Positions 26,852-37,017 are shown, counted from the stretch's first letter. The stretch is 64,000 bases of DNA from Erythrobacter sp. YJ-T3-07 (GCF_015999305.1 NZ_JAEAGP010000001.1:1054001-1118000), one strand, 5' to 3'. Numbers and translations: made by a program. The notes: generated by a model from the sequence alone, not told the origin.

Positions 26852-27358
26852 ATGCTGAAATGGATCGCAATGGTACTCGCCGGGGTGCTGCTCGCCGGGT
26901 GCAACCCGGTGCAGCAGGCGAAGGATGCGCGCGCACAGGTGGATGTGTTCCACGAGCGGCTGAATGCGGGCGAGGATCAGGCGATCTGGACCAATGCGGG
27001 CGAGCAGCTGTGCAGGGCGACCTCGCGCGAGGATTTCGTCCGCCTGCTGGGCACGGTGCGCAAGAGCCTGGGGCCGGTCGAGGAAACCTCGCAGACCAAC
27101 GTCAAGATGAACACCAGCCCGCAGGGCAGCTTCACCACCTTGCAGATGGAGACCCATTTCGAACGGGGCCGGGGCGTGGAGACTTTCGTGTTCAGCGGAT
27201 CGGGCGACTCGCTGAGGCTGGTCGGCTACAACATCAACTCGTCCGACATGATGGCCGACGTGTTCGAGAATTACGCGGACGAGCCCTCGTCGGAAGCGAC
27301 GGGGAGCGCCGAGGCGAGCGATTCGCCGGCAATCAGGATCGCCCCTGCCGAGCAGTAG
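26852..27358 (+). CDS. Predicted lipoprotein of unknown function
   Basis: 168 residues with lipobox LLAGC (MLKWIAMVLAGVLLAGCNPVQQ, lipidated Cys17). The mature part is a compact alpha/beta region (NAGEDQAIWTNAGEQLCRATSREDFVRLLGTVRKSLG...QGSFTTLQMETHFERGRGVETFVF) reminiscent of small ketosteroid-isomerase-like or DUF4019-like domains, but I cannot assign it firmly. It lies on the plus strand between the minus-strand trpF and pyrF genes, and GAGAGGGGGG precedes its start. Confidence 0.72.
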   Translation: MLKWIAMVLAGVLLAGCNPVQQAKDARAQVDVFHERLNAGEDQAIWTNAGEQLCRATSREDFVRLLGTVRKSLGPVEETSQTNVKMNTSPQGSFTTLQMETHFERGRGVETFVFSGSGDSLRLVGYNINSSDMMADVFENYADEPSSEATGSAEASDSPAIRIAPAEQ

Positions 27359-27367
27359 GCGTGCGCT

Positions 27368-28042
27368 TCACAGCGTGCCTTCGATGGCCTTCGCTGCGGC
27401 AAGGGGATCGTCCGCCTTCGAAATCGGCCGCCCGATCACCAGCACGCTCGCGCCGTCATTGCGCGCGGCGCGCGGGGTGACGACGCGCTTCTGGTCGCCG
27501 ACCGCGCTGCCCGCAGGGCGCAGGCCGGGGACGACGAAGAAGCCGTGCTTCCAGCGCTTGTGCACTTCGCCCACCTCGTGGCCCGAGCACACGATCCCGT
27601 CGAGTCCGGCATCCTGCGCCAGATCGGCGAGGCGCAGCACCTGATCGTGTGCGCTGCCCGAGACGCCCGTGCGCTCAAGGTCGCGCTCGTCGAGGCTGGT
27701 GAGCATGGTGACCGCGACCACCTTCGTATTCTCGCCCGCCGCTGCCTTGGCATCTTCCATCATCGCGCGCCCGCCGCCCGCGTGGACCGTCACGATCGCG
27801 GGTTCGAGCACGTGGATCGCCTGCATCGCGCCGGCGACCGTGTTGGGAATGTCGTGGAACTTGAGGTCGAGGAAGATCGGCAGCCCGACCTGCGCGATCT
27901 CGTGCACCCCGTGGTGGCCGTGCGCGCAGAAGAATTCGAGGCCCAGCTTGAACCCGCCGACATGGCCCTTCACCTTTTCCGCGAGGGCACGCGCCGCGTC
28001 GATCCGCGGCAGGTCGAGGGCAAGATAGACCGGGTTGCTCAC
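27368..28042 (-). CDS. pyrF: Orotidine 5'-phosphate decarboxylase
   Basis: 224 residues, the short bacterial form. The catalytic segment FLDLKFHDIPNTVAGAM (Asp-Lys-x-x-Asp) is present near residue 60, with VTVHAGGG, VTMLTSLDE and the C-terminal VIGRPISKADDP phosphate-binding loop. It makes UMP from OMP. The GTG start at 28042 overlaps the lapA stop codon (GTGA), so the two are coupled. Confidence 0.96.
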   Translation of the reverse strand: MSNPVYLALDLPRIDAARALAEKVKGHVGGFKLGLEFFCAHGHHGVHEIAQVGLPIFLDLKFHDIPNTVAGAMQAIHVLEPAIVTVHAGGGRAMMEDAKAAAGENTKVVAVTMLTSLDERDLERTGVSGSAHDQVLRLADLAQDAGLDGIVCSGHEVGEVHKRWKHGFFVVPGLRPAGSAVGDQKRVVTPRAARNDGASVLVIGRPISKADDPLAAAKAIEGTL

Positions 28043-28524
28043 GAGCTGGCTGTCGTATCCTGTGTCGGTTTGCGATCATCCGCGGCGGGTGCATCGCGAT
28101 CCGCCGTATCGTCGGCGGTCAGGCGGGTTTCCTCTTCCGCCGGGGTCTCGTCAACCGTCGGCGTGGTGTCCACCGCTGCCGGGGCGGGATCGGTAGCGGG
28201 CGCGGGTTGCGGCTCGCTGTTCGCTTCCTCCTGCCGCTCGGCCTCCTCGCGGTCGGATTCGCGTGCGGCGGCGGAGACGGAGCTGGCCTTGGCCGCGATT
28301 TCGAGGCTGCGGATCTTGCGATTGAGGCTCCAGATCACGCCGCGCGAATAGAGCCACACCGGCAGGAAGCCGATCAGGAAAGAGATGATGACCAGCGCGG
28401 GCACCTTGGTTTCGACAACCAGATTGTCCCAGATCGTCACTTCGACCGGGTTCCAGTTGGACCACGAAAAGATGATCACCGCCACCAGCAGGATCACCCA
28501 CACAATCATCCGCACGATTTGCAC
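28039..28524 (-). CDS. lapA: LapA-domain (DUF1049) inner-membrane protein
   Basis: 161 residues from the GTG at 28524, which follows a GGGGGGAAG stretch. Two membrane segments (MIVWVILLVAVIIFSWSNW and VPALVIISFLIGFLPVWLYS) enclose the DUF1049 pattern NWNPVEVTIW, then LNRKIRSLE. The last ~90 residues are a Glu/Ala/Thr/Pro-rich disordered tail. E. coli LapA works with LapB on LPS assembly and LpxC turnover; the role in this lineage is inferred. A longer form starting at 28551 is possible. It overlaps pyrF by 4 nt. Confidence 0.82.
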   Translation of the reverse strand: MQIVRMIVWVILLVAVIIFSWSNWNPVEVTIWDNLVVETKVPALVIISFLIGFLPVWLYSRGVIWSLNRKIRSLEIAAKASSVSAAARESDREEAERQEEANSEPQPAPATDPAPAAVDTTPTVDETPAEEETRLTADDTADRDAPAADDRKPTQDTTASS

Positions 28525-28622
28525 AGCACTTCCCCCCGTAATTCCGGTCAAGGCCCGGCCAGAGCGCAGCCTAGGCCGCGCGTCCCCATGCGTCCAGCGG
28601 CTGGTCAGCCCCTTTCGAAAGG

Positions 28623-29939
28623 CTAGTCGCCGTCGAACACCCGCGCGAAAATCGTATCGACATGTTTCAGGTGGTAGTCGAGGTCGAACAGCGCGGTGAG
28701 GTCATTTTCGGACAGGGCCTTCGAGACATCCTCATCCTGCTTGAGCAGGTCGAGCAGTTGCAGACGCCCGTCCGATTCCCACACCTTCATCGCGTTGCGC
28801 TGGACGATGGCATAGGCATCCTCGCGGCTGACGCCGTTCTGGGTCAGCGCCAGCAGCACGCGCTGCGAGTGGATCAGGCCGCCCATCCGGTTCATGTTGG
28901 CCTCCATCCGTTCGGGGTAGACCAGCAGCTTGTCGACCACGCCGGTGAGGCGGGCGAGCGCGAAGTCGAGCGTGATGGTCGCGTCGGGGCCGATGAAGCG
29001 CTCGACGCTGGAATGGCTGATGTCCCGCTCGTGCCAAAGGGCGACGTTTTCGAGCGCGGGCATGGCGTAGGCGCGGATCATGCGCGCCTGGCCGGTCAGG
29101 TTCTCGGTCAGCACGGGGTTGCGCTTGTGCGGCATGGCCGACGAACCCTTCTGCCCCTTGGAGAAGAACTCTTCCGCCTCGAGCACCTCGGTGCGCTGCA
29201 GGTGGCGGATTTCAACCGCCAGCCGCTCGATGCTGCCCGCGATCACCGCCAGCGTCGCGAAATACATCGCGTGGCGATCGCGCGGGATCACCTGCGTGCT
29301 GACCGGCTCTGGCACCAGGCCCAGCTTGTCGGCCACATAGGCTTCGACCTGCGGATCGATATTGGCGAAGGTGCCGACCGCGCCGCTGATCGCGCAGGTC
29401 GCGATTTCGGTGCGGGCATCCCACAGGCGTGCGCGGCACCGCTCGAACTCGGCATAGGCCTGCGCCAGCTTGAGGCCGAAGGTGACGGGTTCGGCATGAA
29501 TGCCGTGGCTGCGACCGATGGTGGGGGTGAACTTGTGCTCTTCCGCCCGGCGGCGCAGCGCGGCGAGCAGGTCGTCCATATCCGCCAGCAGGATGTCGGT
29601 CGCACGGACCAGCTGGACCGAGAGCGTGGTGTCGAGCACGTCGGAACTGGTCATGCCCTGGTGCATGAAGCGCGCTTCCTCGCCGACATGTTCGGCCACC
29701 CAGGTGAGGAAGGCGATCACGTCGTGCTTGGTCACCGCTTCGATCGCGTCGATCGCGTCGACGTCGATTTCCGGGTTGGTTTCCCACCAGTTCCACAGCG
29801 CGTCGGCGGCGCTTTGCGGGACCACGCCCAGTTCGGCCAGCTTGCTGGTCGCGTGCGCCTCGATCTCGAACCAGATGCGATACTTCGCCTCCGGCTCCCA
29901 CAGGGCGGTCATTTCGGGGCGGGCATAGCGGGGGACCAT
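28623..29939 (-). CDS. purB: Adenylosuccinate lyase
   Basis: 438 residues. The fumarase/aspartase superfamily signature GSSAMPHKRNP (~265-275), the catalytic-His segment GRSHGIHAEPVT and the N-terminal MVPRYARPEMTALWEPEAKY identify PurB. It acts twice in purine synthesis, releasing fumarate from SAICAR and from adenylosuccinate. The TSSDVLDT motif is intact. Monocistronic and divergent from the DUF3857 gene. Confidence 0.97.
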   Translation of the reverse strand: MVPRYARPEMTALWEPEAKYRIWFEIEAHATSKLAELGVVPQSAADALWNWWETNPEIDVDAIDAIEAVTKHDVIAFLTWVAEHVGEEARFMHQGMTSSDVLDTTLSVQLVRATDILLADMDDLLAALRRRAEEHKFTPTIGRSHGIHAEPVTFGLKLAQAYAEFERCRARLWDARTEIATCAISGAVGTFANIDPQVEAYVADKLGLVPEPVSTQVIPRDRHAMYFATLAVIAGSIERLAVEIRHLQRTEVLEAEEFFSKGQKGSSAMPHKRNPVLTENLTGQARMIRAYAMPALENVALWHERDISHSSVERFIGPDATITLDFALARLTGVVDKLLVYPERMEANMNRMGGLIHSQRVLLALTQNGVSREDAYAIVQRNAMKVWESDGRLQLLDLLKQDEDVSKALSENDLTALFDLDYHLKHVDTIFARVFDGD

Positions 29940-30116
29940 CGGGCGGCTCCGGTTGGAATGGCGGGGATGGACGCGCGGCTAAGATGCATCGGGTCCGAAG
30001 GCAAGCATCTCGGGCGCCAATGCACGCCGGGACAGGCCGAAGCTTCGCCTTGCACGCGCCCGTGCGGCCTGTAAGTCTGCCGGGCCAAGGCAAGTACAGG
30101 GATCATCGGGGGACCA

Positions 30117-32915
30117 ATGCGTTATTTTCACGTCGCTTATGCGACCGGGCTGATTGCGGCCGCGATCGCCATGCCGGCCCATGCGGGCGAGACGATTCTC
30201 TATGGCGATGAAGGCGCGTGGATCGATGTGGCCGATCTGCCATCTGCCGAAGATGGCCGGGGCATGCCGCTGCGCCTGATGGAATCGCAGACCCGGATGG
30301 AGGATGGCGTCGTCTCCAGCTACGGCGACATCGCCTTCGCGCTCGACAGCACCGAAGCGCTCGACGCGATGGGCACGATCTCGCTCGAATGGCTGCCCGA
30401 CAAGGGCGATCTGACGGTCCACCGGGTCGAACTGGTGCGCGGCGACAAGGTGATCGACGTGCTTGCCGATGGGGCCCGGTTCGAGGTTCTGCGGCGCGAG
30501 GAAGGGCTGGAAAAGCGCATCCTCAACGGCGCGCTGACCGCTACCATGTCCATTCCCGGCGCGCAGATCGGCGATGTGCTGCGCTACAGCTTCACCACCA
30601 CCACCGACGAGCAGGTGCTCGACGACGAGATGGAATATGTGAACGTGGTGCTGGCCAAGCCCGTGCCGCTCGCGGAAGGGCGCATGATCCTGTCGTGGCC
30701 GGTGGACGAGAGTGTCCGCTGGGCGACCACCCGGGTCGACGCGCCGGTCGATGAGACGACGCGCGACGGCTACAGGTACGTGACCATCGCGGTTCCGGTG
30801 GCCGAACCGGCCGAGATTCCGGCAGATGCGCCGCCGCGCTTCCGCCTGCCGCCGCAGATTCGCGCGACCACGTTCGATAGCTACGCGCAGATTTCCGCCG
30901 ACATCGCGCCGTTCTTCGCCACCGAAGGGACGATCGAACCGGGCAGTGCGCTGGCGGACAGGATCGCCGAGATCGGCGCGCAGACCACCGACCGGAAGGA
31001 GCGCGCGGCGCTCGCCACCCAGTTCGTGCAGGACGAGGTCAGCTATCTGCTCAACGGCCTCAATGGGGGGAACTACATTCCGCAGAGCCCGGCGGAGACC
31101 TGGGAACTGCGCAGCGGCGACTGCAAGGCGAAGTCGCTGCTGCTGCTCGCCATGCTGCGCGAGCTGGGGATCAGCGCGGAGGCGGTGCTGGTGCAGAGCC
31201 AGACGGGCGATGCGCTGCCCGAGCAATTGCCCACGCTGACCAATTTCGACCACATGATCGTGCGCGCCGATATCGACGGCGTGCCCTACTGGCTCGATGG
31301 CACCAATGGCGGGCTGCGGGCGACCAATATGATCGAGGTGCCGCGCTTCCGCTATGCGCTGCCGCTGCGCGAGGGCGGGACGGACCTGCAGGAAATGGCG
31401 ATGCGCCCGCAGGCTGTGCCCGACCAGACGGTGTCGATCAAAATCGACCAGTCGGCAGGGGTCGGGCTGCCTGCGATCTACGATGTGCGGATCGCGATTA
31501 CCGGTGCAACCGCCCGCCAGTTCGAGGCGCTCTCCCTAATCGACGATCCCGCGCAGAAGAGGGACGCGCTCTACGGCACCGTCTCGACGATCCTTGGCGA
31601 TCACCAGCCGGTCGACATGCAGCTTGCCTTCGATTCCGACAGCGGCATCGCGACCGTCACCGCGCATGGCCTCGTCACCTCGCCGTGGGATACGAACGCG
31701 CCCCGGGCCGAGCTCGACGTGCCGTATCAGGTGGCCGACAGCTTCGGTTTCGAGGTCGATCGCGCGCGCCCGGATATCGCGGAGCTGCCGGTCAGCGTGC
31801 CCGGGCCGATCTACTTCCGCCGCGAGATCGAATGGCTGCTGCCCGAAGGGGAAACCGAGTTCCGCCTGCTCGGCAATCCGCGGATCGACGAGGTGATCGG
31901 CGGCACGCGGCTTTCCTCGCAGACAGAGCTGACTGCGCCGGTGCTGCAGATCACCGAGGAGGTGCAGAGCCTCGCGTGGGAATTCCCGGCGAGCGATCTG
32001 CCCGATGTGCGCCGTGCCAGCCTGCGCCTCAAGCGCAGCCTGCCGCGACTGCGGGCGACCTCGCCCGTGCGCCGGGCGTGGGAATATCGCGGGGACGCGA
32101 GCGTCAGGCTCGAACCGATCGAAAAGCTCTATGCGCAGCTGGTCGCGGATGCGGAGAGCGACGATACGGGCGCTCTGCTCAACCGCTTCAACTTCCGCTT
32201 CCGCACCGGCGATTTCGAGGGAGCGCTGGCCGATATAGACGCGGCCATCGCGCGCGATGCCTCGGCCGACAATTATCTGAGCCGGGGCGAGATTCACTAC
32301 AATCTGGGCGATTTCGACGCCGCGCTGGCAGATCACGTCGCGGTCGCTGATATCGACCCCGACTATACGATCAACAGCCGCCGGATCGAACTGCTCGCGC
32401 TGCTGGGCCGGGCGGACGAGGCGGTCGCGCTGGTCGACGAGTTCGCCTACCTGTTCGAAGACCCCAAGAGCGAGGCGCAGCTGCGCTCCTACGCGCTGGG
32501 CTTTGCCGGACAGGCGCAGGAAGGGCTGGACCTGCTGCGCGACGAGCTGTCGATCGAGCCCGAGGATGCGGGCCTGCTCAATTCGGCCTGCTGGCACGCA
32601 GGGATCTTCGATCTGGTCACCGAAGAGACGCTGGAGACCTGCACCCGCGCTGTGGAAGAGGCGCAGAACAGCTCGGGCGCGATCGATAGCCGCGCGCTGG
32701 CGCTGTATCGCATGGGCCGCGCCGAAGAGGCGCTGCGCGACCTCGACGTGGCGCTCGCGCGTTCGCCGGGTCAGCACAGCTCGCGCTATCTGCGCGGGGT
32801 GGTGAAAGGCTCGCTGGGCCGCGAGGCGGAGGCGCGCGAGGATATCGAATCGGCGCTGCACGCCGCACCGGGCATCGCCTCGCTCTACAGCCTGTGGGGC
32901 CTGCCGCCGAAATAG
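30117..32915 (+). CDS. DUF3857 / transglutaminase-like / TPR exported protein
   Basis: 932 residues. Signal peptide MRYFHVAYATGLIAAAIAMPAHA. A DUF3857 domain (~50-220) is followed by a transglutaminase-like core (~280-400) with a plausible Cys-His-Asp triad: LRSGDCKAKSLLLLAML, NFDHMIV and YWLDGTNGG. A DUF3858-like beta region follows, then TPR-like helices from ~680 (RTGDFEGALADIDAAIARD, NLGDFDAALADHVAVADIDP) to the end. Such proteins are periplasmic in Bacteroidetes and Proteobacteria; the substrate is unknown. Converges with radC. Confidence 0.88.
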   Translation: MRYFHVAYATGLIAAAIAMPAHAGETILYGDEGAWIDVADLPSAEDGRGMPLRLMESQTRMEDGVVSSYGDIAFALDSTEALDAMGTISLEWLPDKGDLTVHRVELVRGDKVIDVLADGARFEVLRREEGLEKRILNGALTATMSIPGAQIGDVLRYSFTTTTDEQVLDDEMEYVNVVLAKPVPLAEGRMILSWPVDESVRWATTRVDAPVDETTRDGYRYVTIAVPVAEPAEIPADAPPRFRLPPQIRATTFDSYAQISADIAPFFATEGTIEPGSALADRIAEIGAQTTDRKERAALATQFVQDEVSYLLNGLNGGNYIPQSPAETWELRSGDCKAKSLLLLAMLRELGISAEAVLVQSQTGDALPEQLPTLTNFDHMIVRADIDGVPYWLDGTNGGLRATNMIEVPRFRYALPLREGGTDLQEMAMRPQAVPDQTVSIKIDQSAGVGLPAIYDVRIAITGATARQFEALSLIDDPAQKRDALYGTVSTILGDHQPVDMQLAFDSDSGIATVTAHGLVTSPWDTNAPRAELDVPYQVADSFGFEVDRARPDIAELPVSVPGPIYFRREIEWLLPEGETEFRLLGNPRIDEVIGGTRLSSQTELTAPVLQITEEVQSLAWEFPASDLPDVRRASLRLKRSLPRLRATSPVRRAWEYRGDASVRLEPIEKLYAQLVADAESDDTGALLNRFNFRFRTGDFEGALADIDAAIARDASADNYLSRGEIHYNLGDFDAALADHVAVADIDPDYTINSRRIELLALLGRADEAVALVDEFAYLFEDPKSEAQLRSYALGFAGQAQEGLDLLRDELSIEPEDAGLLNSACWHAGIFDLVTEETLETCTRAVEEAQNSSGAIDSRALALYRMGRAEEALRDLDVALARSPGQHSSRYLRGVVKGSLGREAEAREDIESALHAAPGIASLYSLWGLPPK

Positions 32916-32935
32916 GCGTTGCGAGGGGGAAGGGG

Positions 32936-33646
32936 CTAGATCAGCCCCTTCGCCTTCAGGCTGACATAGCGGCCCTGGCCGATGATCACGTGGTCGTGCA
33001 CCGCGATGCCGAGCAGCCGCCCGGCCTCCGCGATCTTCAGCGTCACCGCGATATCCGCGCGGCTGGGTTCCGGATTGCCGCTGGGGTGGTTGTGGACCAG
33101 GATCAGCGCTGCCGCACCCAGATCCAGCCCCCGGCGGATCACCTCGCGCGGGTGGATCGAAGCCTCGTCGATCGACCCGTCGCCGACGTGATGGTCCTGC
33201 ACCAGCCGGTTCTTGGTATCGAGATAGAGCACCCGCACGCGCTCCACCGTAAGATGCGCCATATCGGTGGAAAGATAGTCGATCAGCGCGTGCCAGTTGG
33301 CGATCACGGGCCTGTCCACCACCTCGCTGCGCGCCATCCGCCGTGCCGCCAGCGCGACCGCTTTGAGCGCGGCAGCGCCCGCCTCGCCCATGCCCGGCGT
33401 CTTGGCGAGCGCGGCGGGTTCCGCCTCCAGCACCCGCGCCAGACTGCCGAAACGCGCCAGCAGCGCCTTGGCCAGCGGCTTGGTATCGCCGCGGCGGTTG
33501 GCGGCGAACAGCAGGTATTCGAGCACTTCGTAATCGGCCAGCGCCTCAGCCCCGCCGCTCAGCAGCCGCTTGCGCAAACGCTCGCGGTGGCCGGCCGCAG
33601 CGGGAACCTGTGCCGACCTCGCGAATTCGTCATCCACTTGCGCCAT
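32936..33646 (-). CDS. radC: RadC-type JAB-domain protein
   Basis: 236 residues. N-terminal helix-hairpin-helix-like region (LADYEVLEYLLFAANRRGDTKPLAKALL...KTPGMGEAGAAALKA) precedes a JAB1/MPN metalloprotease-like domain with the JAMM motif HNHPSGNPEPSRAD near residue 180. RadC was once thought to be a DNA repair protein, but its function is not settled. MAQVDDEF at 33646 is used as start; longer in-frame versions run into the neighbour's promoter region. Confidence 0.92.
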   Translation of the reverse strand: MAQVDDEFARSAQVPAAAGHRERLRKRLLSGGAEALADYEVLEYLLFAANRRGDTKPLAKALLARFGSLARVLEAEPAALAKTPGMGEAGAAALKAVALAARRMARSEVVDRPVIANWHALIDYLSTDMAHLTVERVRVLYLDTKNRLVQDHHVGDGSIDEASIHPREVIRRGLDLGAAALILVHNHPSGNPEPSRADIAVTLKIAEAGRLLGIAVHDHVIIGQGRYVSLKAKGLI

Positions 33647-33726
33647 GCCCGCCCTATCCCGATAAGACCCCCCAAGACGCGCAAGAGATGCCCGCTGGCG
33701 GCATGACGTGCAAGCGAGTGACCCGA

Positions 33727-36700
33727 ATGGAGGACAGCGCAGAGGCAGATTTGGCCGCCGGTGAGGGCGAGGAAGGCGCACGCCCATCCTCCCGCTGGCG
33801 CCGCCTGCGACCCGGTCGCCGGGCCGGCTACACGCTGGTCGCACTGGCCGCGCTGTTGGTGATCGCGCTGACGATCGCATGGTTTTCGCGCGAGCGGATC
33901 GCGGATGATGTGATCCAGGGCCAGCTCGACCAGTATGATCTGCCCGCCACCTACGACATCGAATCGATCGGACCCAACCGGCAGGTGCTGCGCAATATCG
34001 TGGTGGGCGACCCGGCGGACCCGGACCTGACCGTTGCGCGCGCGATCGTGGACCTGCGGGTGCGCCCGTGGGGCACGCGCTTCGGGCGCGTCACGCTCGA
34101 AAAACCGCGCCTCAAGGGCACGCTGGGCGAGGGCGGGATCAGCTTCGGCACGCTCGACCGGGTGCTCTTCCGCGATACCGGCGGGGAGGGCGGGCTGCCC
34201 GAACTCGACCTCAAGATTATCGACGGGCGCGCGCGCATCGGCGGGGCCTATGGCGACATCGCGCTGGGGCTGGTGGGCGAGGGGCGGCTCGATGGCGGTT
34301 TCGCCGGACGTTACGACCTGCGGGCCGACGCGCTCGACTATGCCGGATGCGGGCTCAGCAATGCGCGCAGCAAGGGCCGCATCGGCGTCGATGGCGGCAA
34401 GCCGACCCTGCGCGGCCCGCTGCGGGTGGCCGAGATCGCCTGCGAAGACCCTGCGGTGCAAGTGGTCGACCTCAGCAGCCCGGTCATGCTGGTGGTGGAC
34501 GATACGCTCGATGGTCTGGAAGTGCAGGTCGACGGCAAGGTCGCGCGTCTCTCTGCCCCCAGCCTTGCGGCGGGTAGCAGCACCATCCAAGGCGCGCTTG
34601 CTCTGCGCGGCGGGCAGACGAGCCTGCACTACGACCTGCGGCTGGGCAATGCGCGCACCACCGGGCTCGCCGCGCGGTGGATCGGCGCGAAGGGCGTTGC
34701 ACGGCGTGGGCGCGATACCGGATGGCGGGTGCAGACCAGCCTTGCTGGCGAGGGCCTGTCACCCAGCGCCGACTGGCTCGCGCGGCTGCGCGACTGGCAG
34801 GTCGCGAGCAAGGACACGCTGGCCGCGCCGCTGATCGCCCGCCTGCGCGAGGCATTGTCGCGCGAGGCACGGGGAAGCTCGCTGGCGGCCGAAGTCACGC
34901 TGACGACGAATGCGGACGGCTTCTCGCTCGGCGTGCCCACCGCCACGCTCGACGGGGCGAGCGGGGCGCGCATTCTGTCGCTCTCGCGCTTCGCGGTCCT
35001 GCCGACGCAAGGGGCGTTGCCGCGCGTTTCGGGCAATTTCACCACCGCCGGGCCGGGTATCCCGGTGATGCAGGGCCGGATGGAGCGCAGCGCCTCGGGG
35101 CGGCTGGTGTTCCAGCTGGCGATGGAGGAATACCGCGCGGGCGAGGCCCGGCTGGCGATCCCGCAGCTGGCGGTCGCGCAGGCTCCCGGCGGCACGATCG
35201 GGCTGGCGGGCGCAATTCAGGCGAGCGGGCCGCTGCCGGGCGGCTTCGCGCGCGGGCTCAGCCTGCCGATCAAGGGCTCCTACGACGGCAACCGGCTGGC
35301 GTTGTGGCCCGACTGCACGCGGGTGAGCTTCGGCCAGCTGGTCTACGCCAATCTCGCGCTCGACCAGCGCACGGTGACCCTGTGCCCCGCGAAGGGCCGG
35401 CCGATCCTGACCGCAGCGGGCGGCGCGGTGCAGCTGGCGGCGGGTGCGCCCAGCCTAGACCTGTCGGGCACGCTGGCAGACACGCCGATCGCGCTGAAGA
35501 GCGGTCCGGTGGGCTTCGCATGGCCCGGCCAGCTTTCCGCCAGCGCGCTCGACGTGACGCTGGGAAGCGGCGATGCCGCGCGGTTCCGGATCGACAATCT
35601 CAAGGCACGACTGGGGCGCGACATCGGCGGCACCTTCAGCGGGGCGGATATCGGGCTCGCCGCGGTTCCGCTCGACCTCACGGATACGGCGGGCGAGTGG
35701 GCCTACCGCGATGGCGTGCTGGCGCTGACCGAAGGTTCCTTCCTGTTGCAGGACCGGGCCGATCCGCCGCGCTTCGAACCGCTTGCGGCGCGCGGTGCCC
35801 GCCTGCGCCTGCGCGACAACCGGATCGTCGCCGAGGCGGGCCTGCGCGAACCCGAATCGGACCAGCTGGTGACCAACGTCACGGTCGAACACGATCTCTC
35901 CTCGGGCTCCGGCTTCGCCTATCTCGACGTGCCCGGCATCCGCTTCGGCAAGGATCTGCAGCCCGACGATCTCACGCGGCTCGCCTTCGGGGTGATCGCG
36001 CAGACCGAAGGGGCAGTGACTGGTTCGGGCAAGATCGAGTGGGGCGCGGACGGCGTGACCAGCACCGGGCAGTTCTCTTCCGACGGGCTCGACTTCGCGG
36101 CCGCCTTCGGCCCGGTCAAAGGCGCGTCGGGCACGATCCGGTTCGATGATCTGCTGGGCCTGACCACCGCGCCCGACCAGCGAATCACCGTCGGCTCGGT
36201 CAATCCGGGGATCGCGGTGGAGGGCGGTACGGTGCAGTTCGGGGTGCGCGAGGGCCAGCTGATCGCGGTCGCCGGGGCCAGCGCGCCGTTCCTCGGCGGC
36301 ACGATCACCCTGCGCAATCTGGATATCAATATCGGCGCGCAGGAAGAGCGTGCCTATGTGTTCGACATCACCGGGCTCGACGCGGCGCGGCTGGTCGAGC
36401 GGCTGGAACTGGGCAATGTCAACGCGACCGGCATCTTCGACGGCTCGATCACCGTGCTGTTCGATGCCCAGGGCAACGGGCGGATCGTCGACGGCACGCT
36501 GGTGTCGCGCCCGCCGGGCGGCAATGTCGCCTATGTCGGCGAACTGACCTATGAAGACCTGACCCCGATCGCCAATTTCGCCTTCCAGGCGCTGCGCTCG
36601 CTCGATTACGAGCGGCTGGAGGTCGAGATCGAAGGCCCGCTGACCGGCGAGATCATCACCCGGCTGAACTTCACCGGGGTCGCGCAGGGGGCGGAGGCCG

Positions 36701-37017
36701 ACAGCAATTTCCTGACCCGTCAGCTCGCCTCGCTGCCGATCGAGTTCCGGATCAACATTTCCGCGCCGTTCTTCGCGCTGATCCAGAACGTGCGGTCGTT
36801 CTTCGACCCCGCATTCATCCGCGATCCGCGCTCGCTCGGCCTGCTGAGCGACGACGGCGTGCGGCTGCGCCCCGTGATAACGGGCGAAGAGGTGCGCGCG
36901 GCGGACGAGGCGGCAGAGGAAGAGGCGGCACAGAAAGAGGCGGCGCGGGCAGCCGCGCAAGCCGGCAAGAAGCCCGAACAAACCATTCAGCACTCGGAAA
37001 GCGAGAAAAGGCCATGA
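33727..37017 (+). CDS. ydbH: YdbH-family AsmA/TamB-like protein
   Basis: About 1096 residues. An Arg-rich cytoplasmic N-terminus is followed by one membrane anchor (YTLVALAALLVIALTIAWF, ~34-52) and a very long beta-rich periplasmic region of repeated IxxLxLxG strands. The C-terminal GQLIAVAGASAPFLGGTITL and PPGGNVAYVGELTYEDLTPIANFAFQALRSL segments are characteristic of the YdbH C-terminal domain. In E. coli YdbH belongs to the AsmA-like group that moves phospholipids to the outer membrane and pairs with YnbE. Start is uncertain (33727 chosen; 33688 and 33703 possible). The stop overlaps ynbE (ATGA). Confidence 0.86.
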   Translation: MEDSAEADLAAGEGEEGARPSSRWRRLRPGRRAGYTLVALAALLVIALTIAWFSRERIADDVIQGQLDQYDLPATYDIESIGPNRQVLRNIVVGDPADPDLTVARAIVDLRVRPWGTRFGRVTLEKPRLKGTLGEGGISFGTLDRVLFRDTGGEGGLPELDLKIIDGRARIGGAYGDIALGLVGEGRLDGGFAGRYDLRADALDYAGCGLSNARSKGRIGVDGGKPTLRGPLRVAEIACEDPAVQVVDLSSPVMLVVDDTLDGLEVQVDGKVARLSAPSLAAGSSTIQGALALRGGQTSLHYDLRLGNARTTGLAARWIGAKGVARRGRDTGWRVQTSLAGEGLSPSADWLARLRDWQVASKDTLAAPLIARLREALSREARGSSLAAEVTLTTNADGFSLGVPTATLDGASGARILSLSRFAVLPTQGALPRVSGNFTTAGPGIPVMQGRMERSASGRLVFQLAMEEYRAGEARLAIPQLAVAQAPGGTIGLAGAIQASGPLPGGFARGLSLPIKGSYDGNRLALWPDCTRVSFGQLVYANLALDQRTVTLCPAKGRPILTAAGGAVQLAAGAPSLDLSGTLADTPIALKSGPVGFAWPGQLSASALDVTLGSGDAARFRIDNLKARLGRDIGGTFSGADIGLAAVPLDLTDTAGEWAYRDGVLALTEGSFLLQDRADPPRFEPLAARGARLRLRDNRIVAEAGLREPESDQLVTNVTVEHDLSSGSGFAYLDVPGIRFGKDLQPDDLTRLAFGVIAQTEGAVTGSGKIEWGADGVTSTGQFSSDGLDFAAAFGPVKGASGTIRFDDLLGLTTAPDQRITVGSVNPGIAVEGGTVQFGVREGQLIAVAGASAPFLGGTITLRNLDINIGAQEERAYVFDITGLDAARLVERLELGNVNATGIFDGSITVLFDAQGNGRIVDGTLVSRPPGGNVAYVGELTYEDLTPIANFAFQALRSLDYERLEVEIEGPLTGEIITRLNFTGVAQGAEADSNFLTRQLASLPIEFRINISAPFFALIQNVRSFFDPAFIRDPRSLGLLSDDGVRLRPVITGEEVRAADEAAEEEAAQKEAARAAAQAGKKPEQTIQHSESEKRP

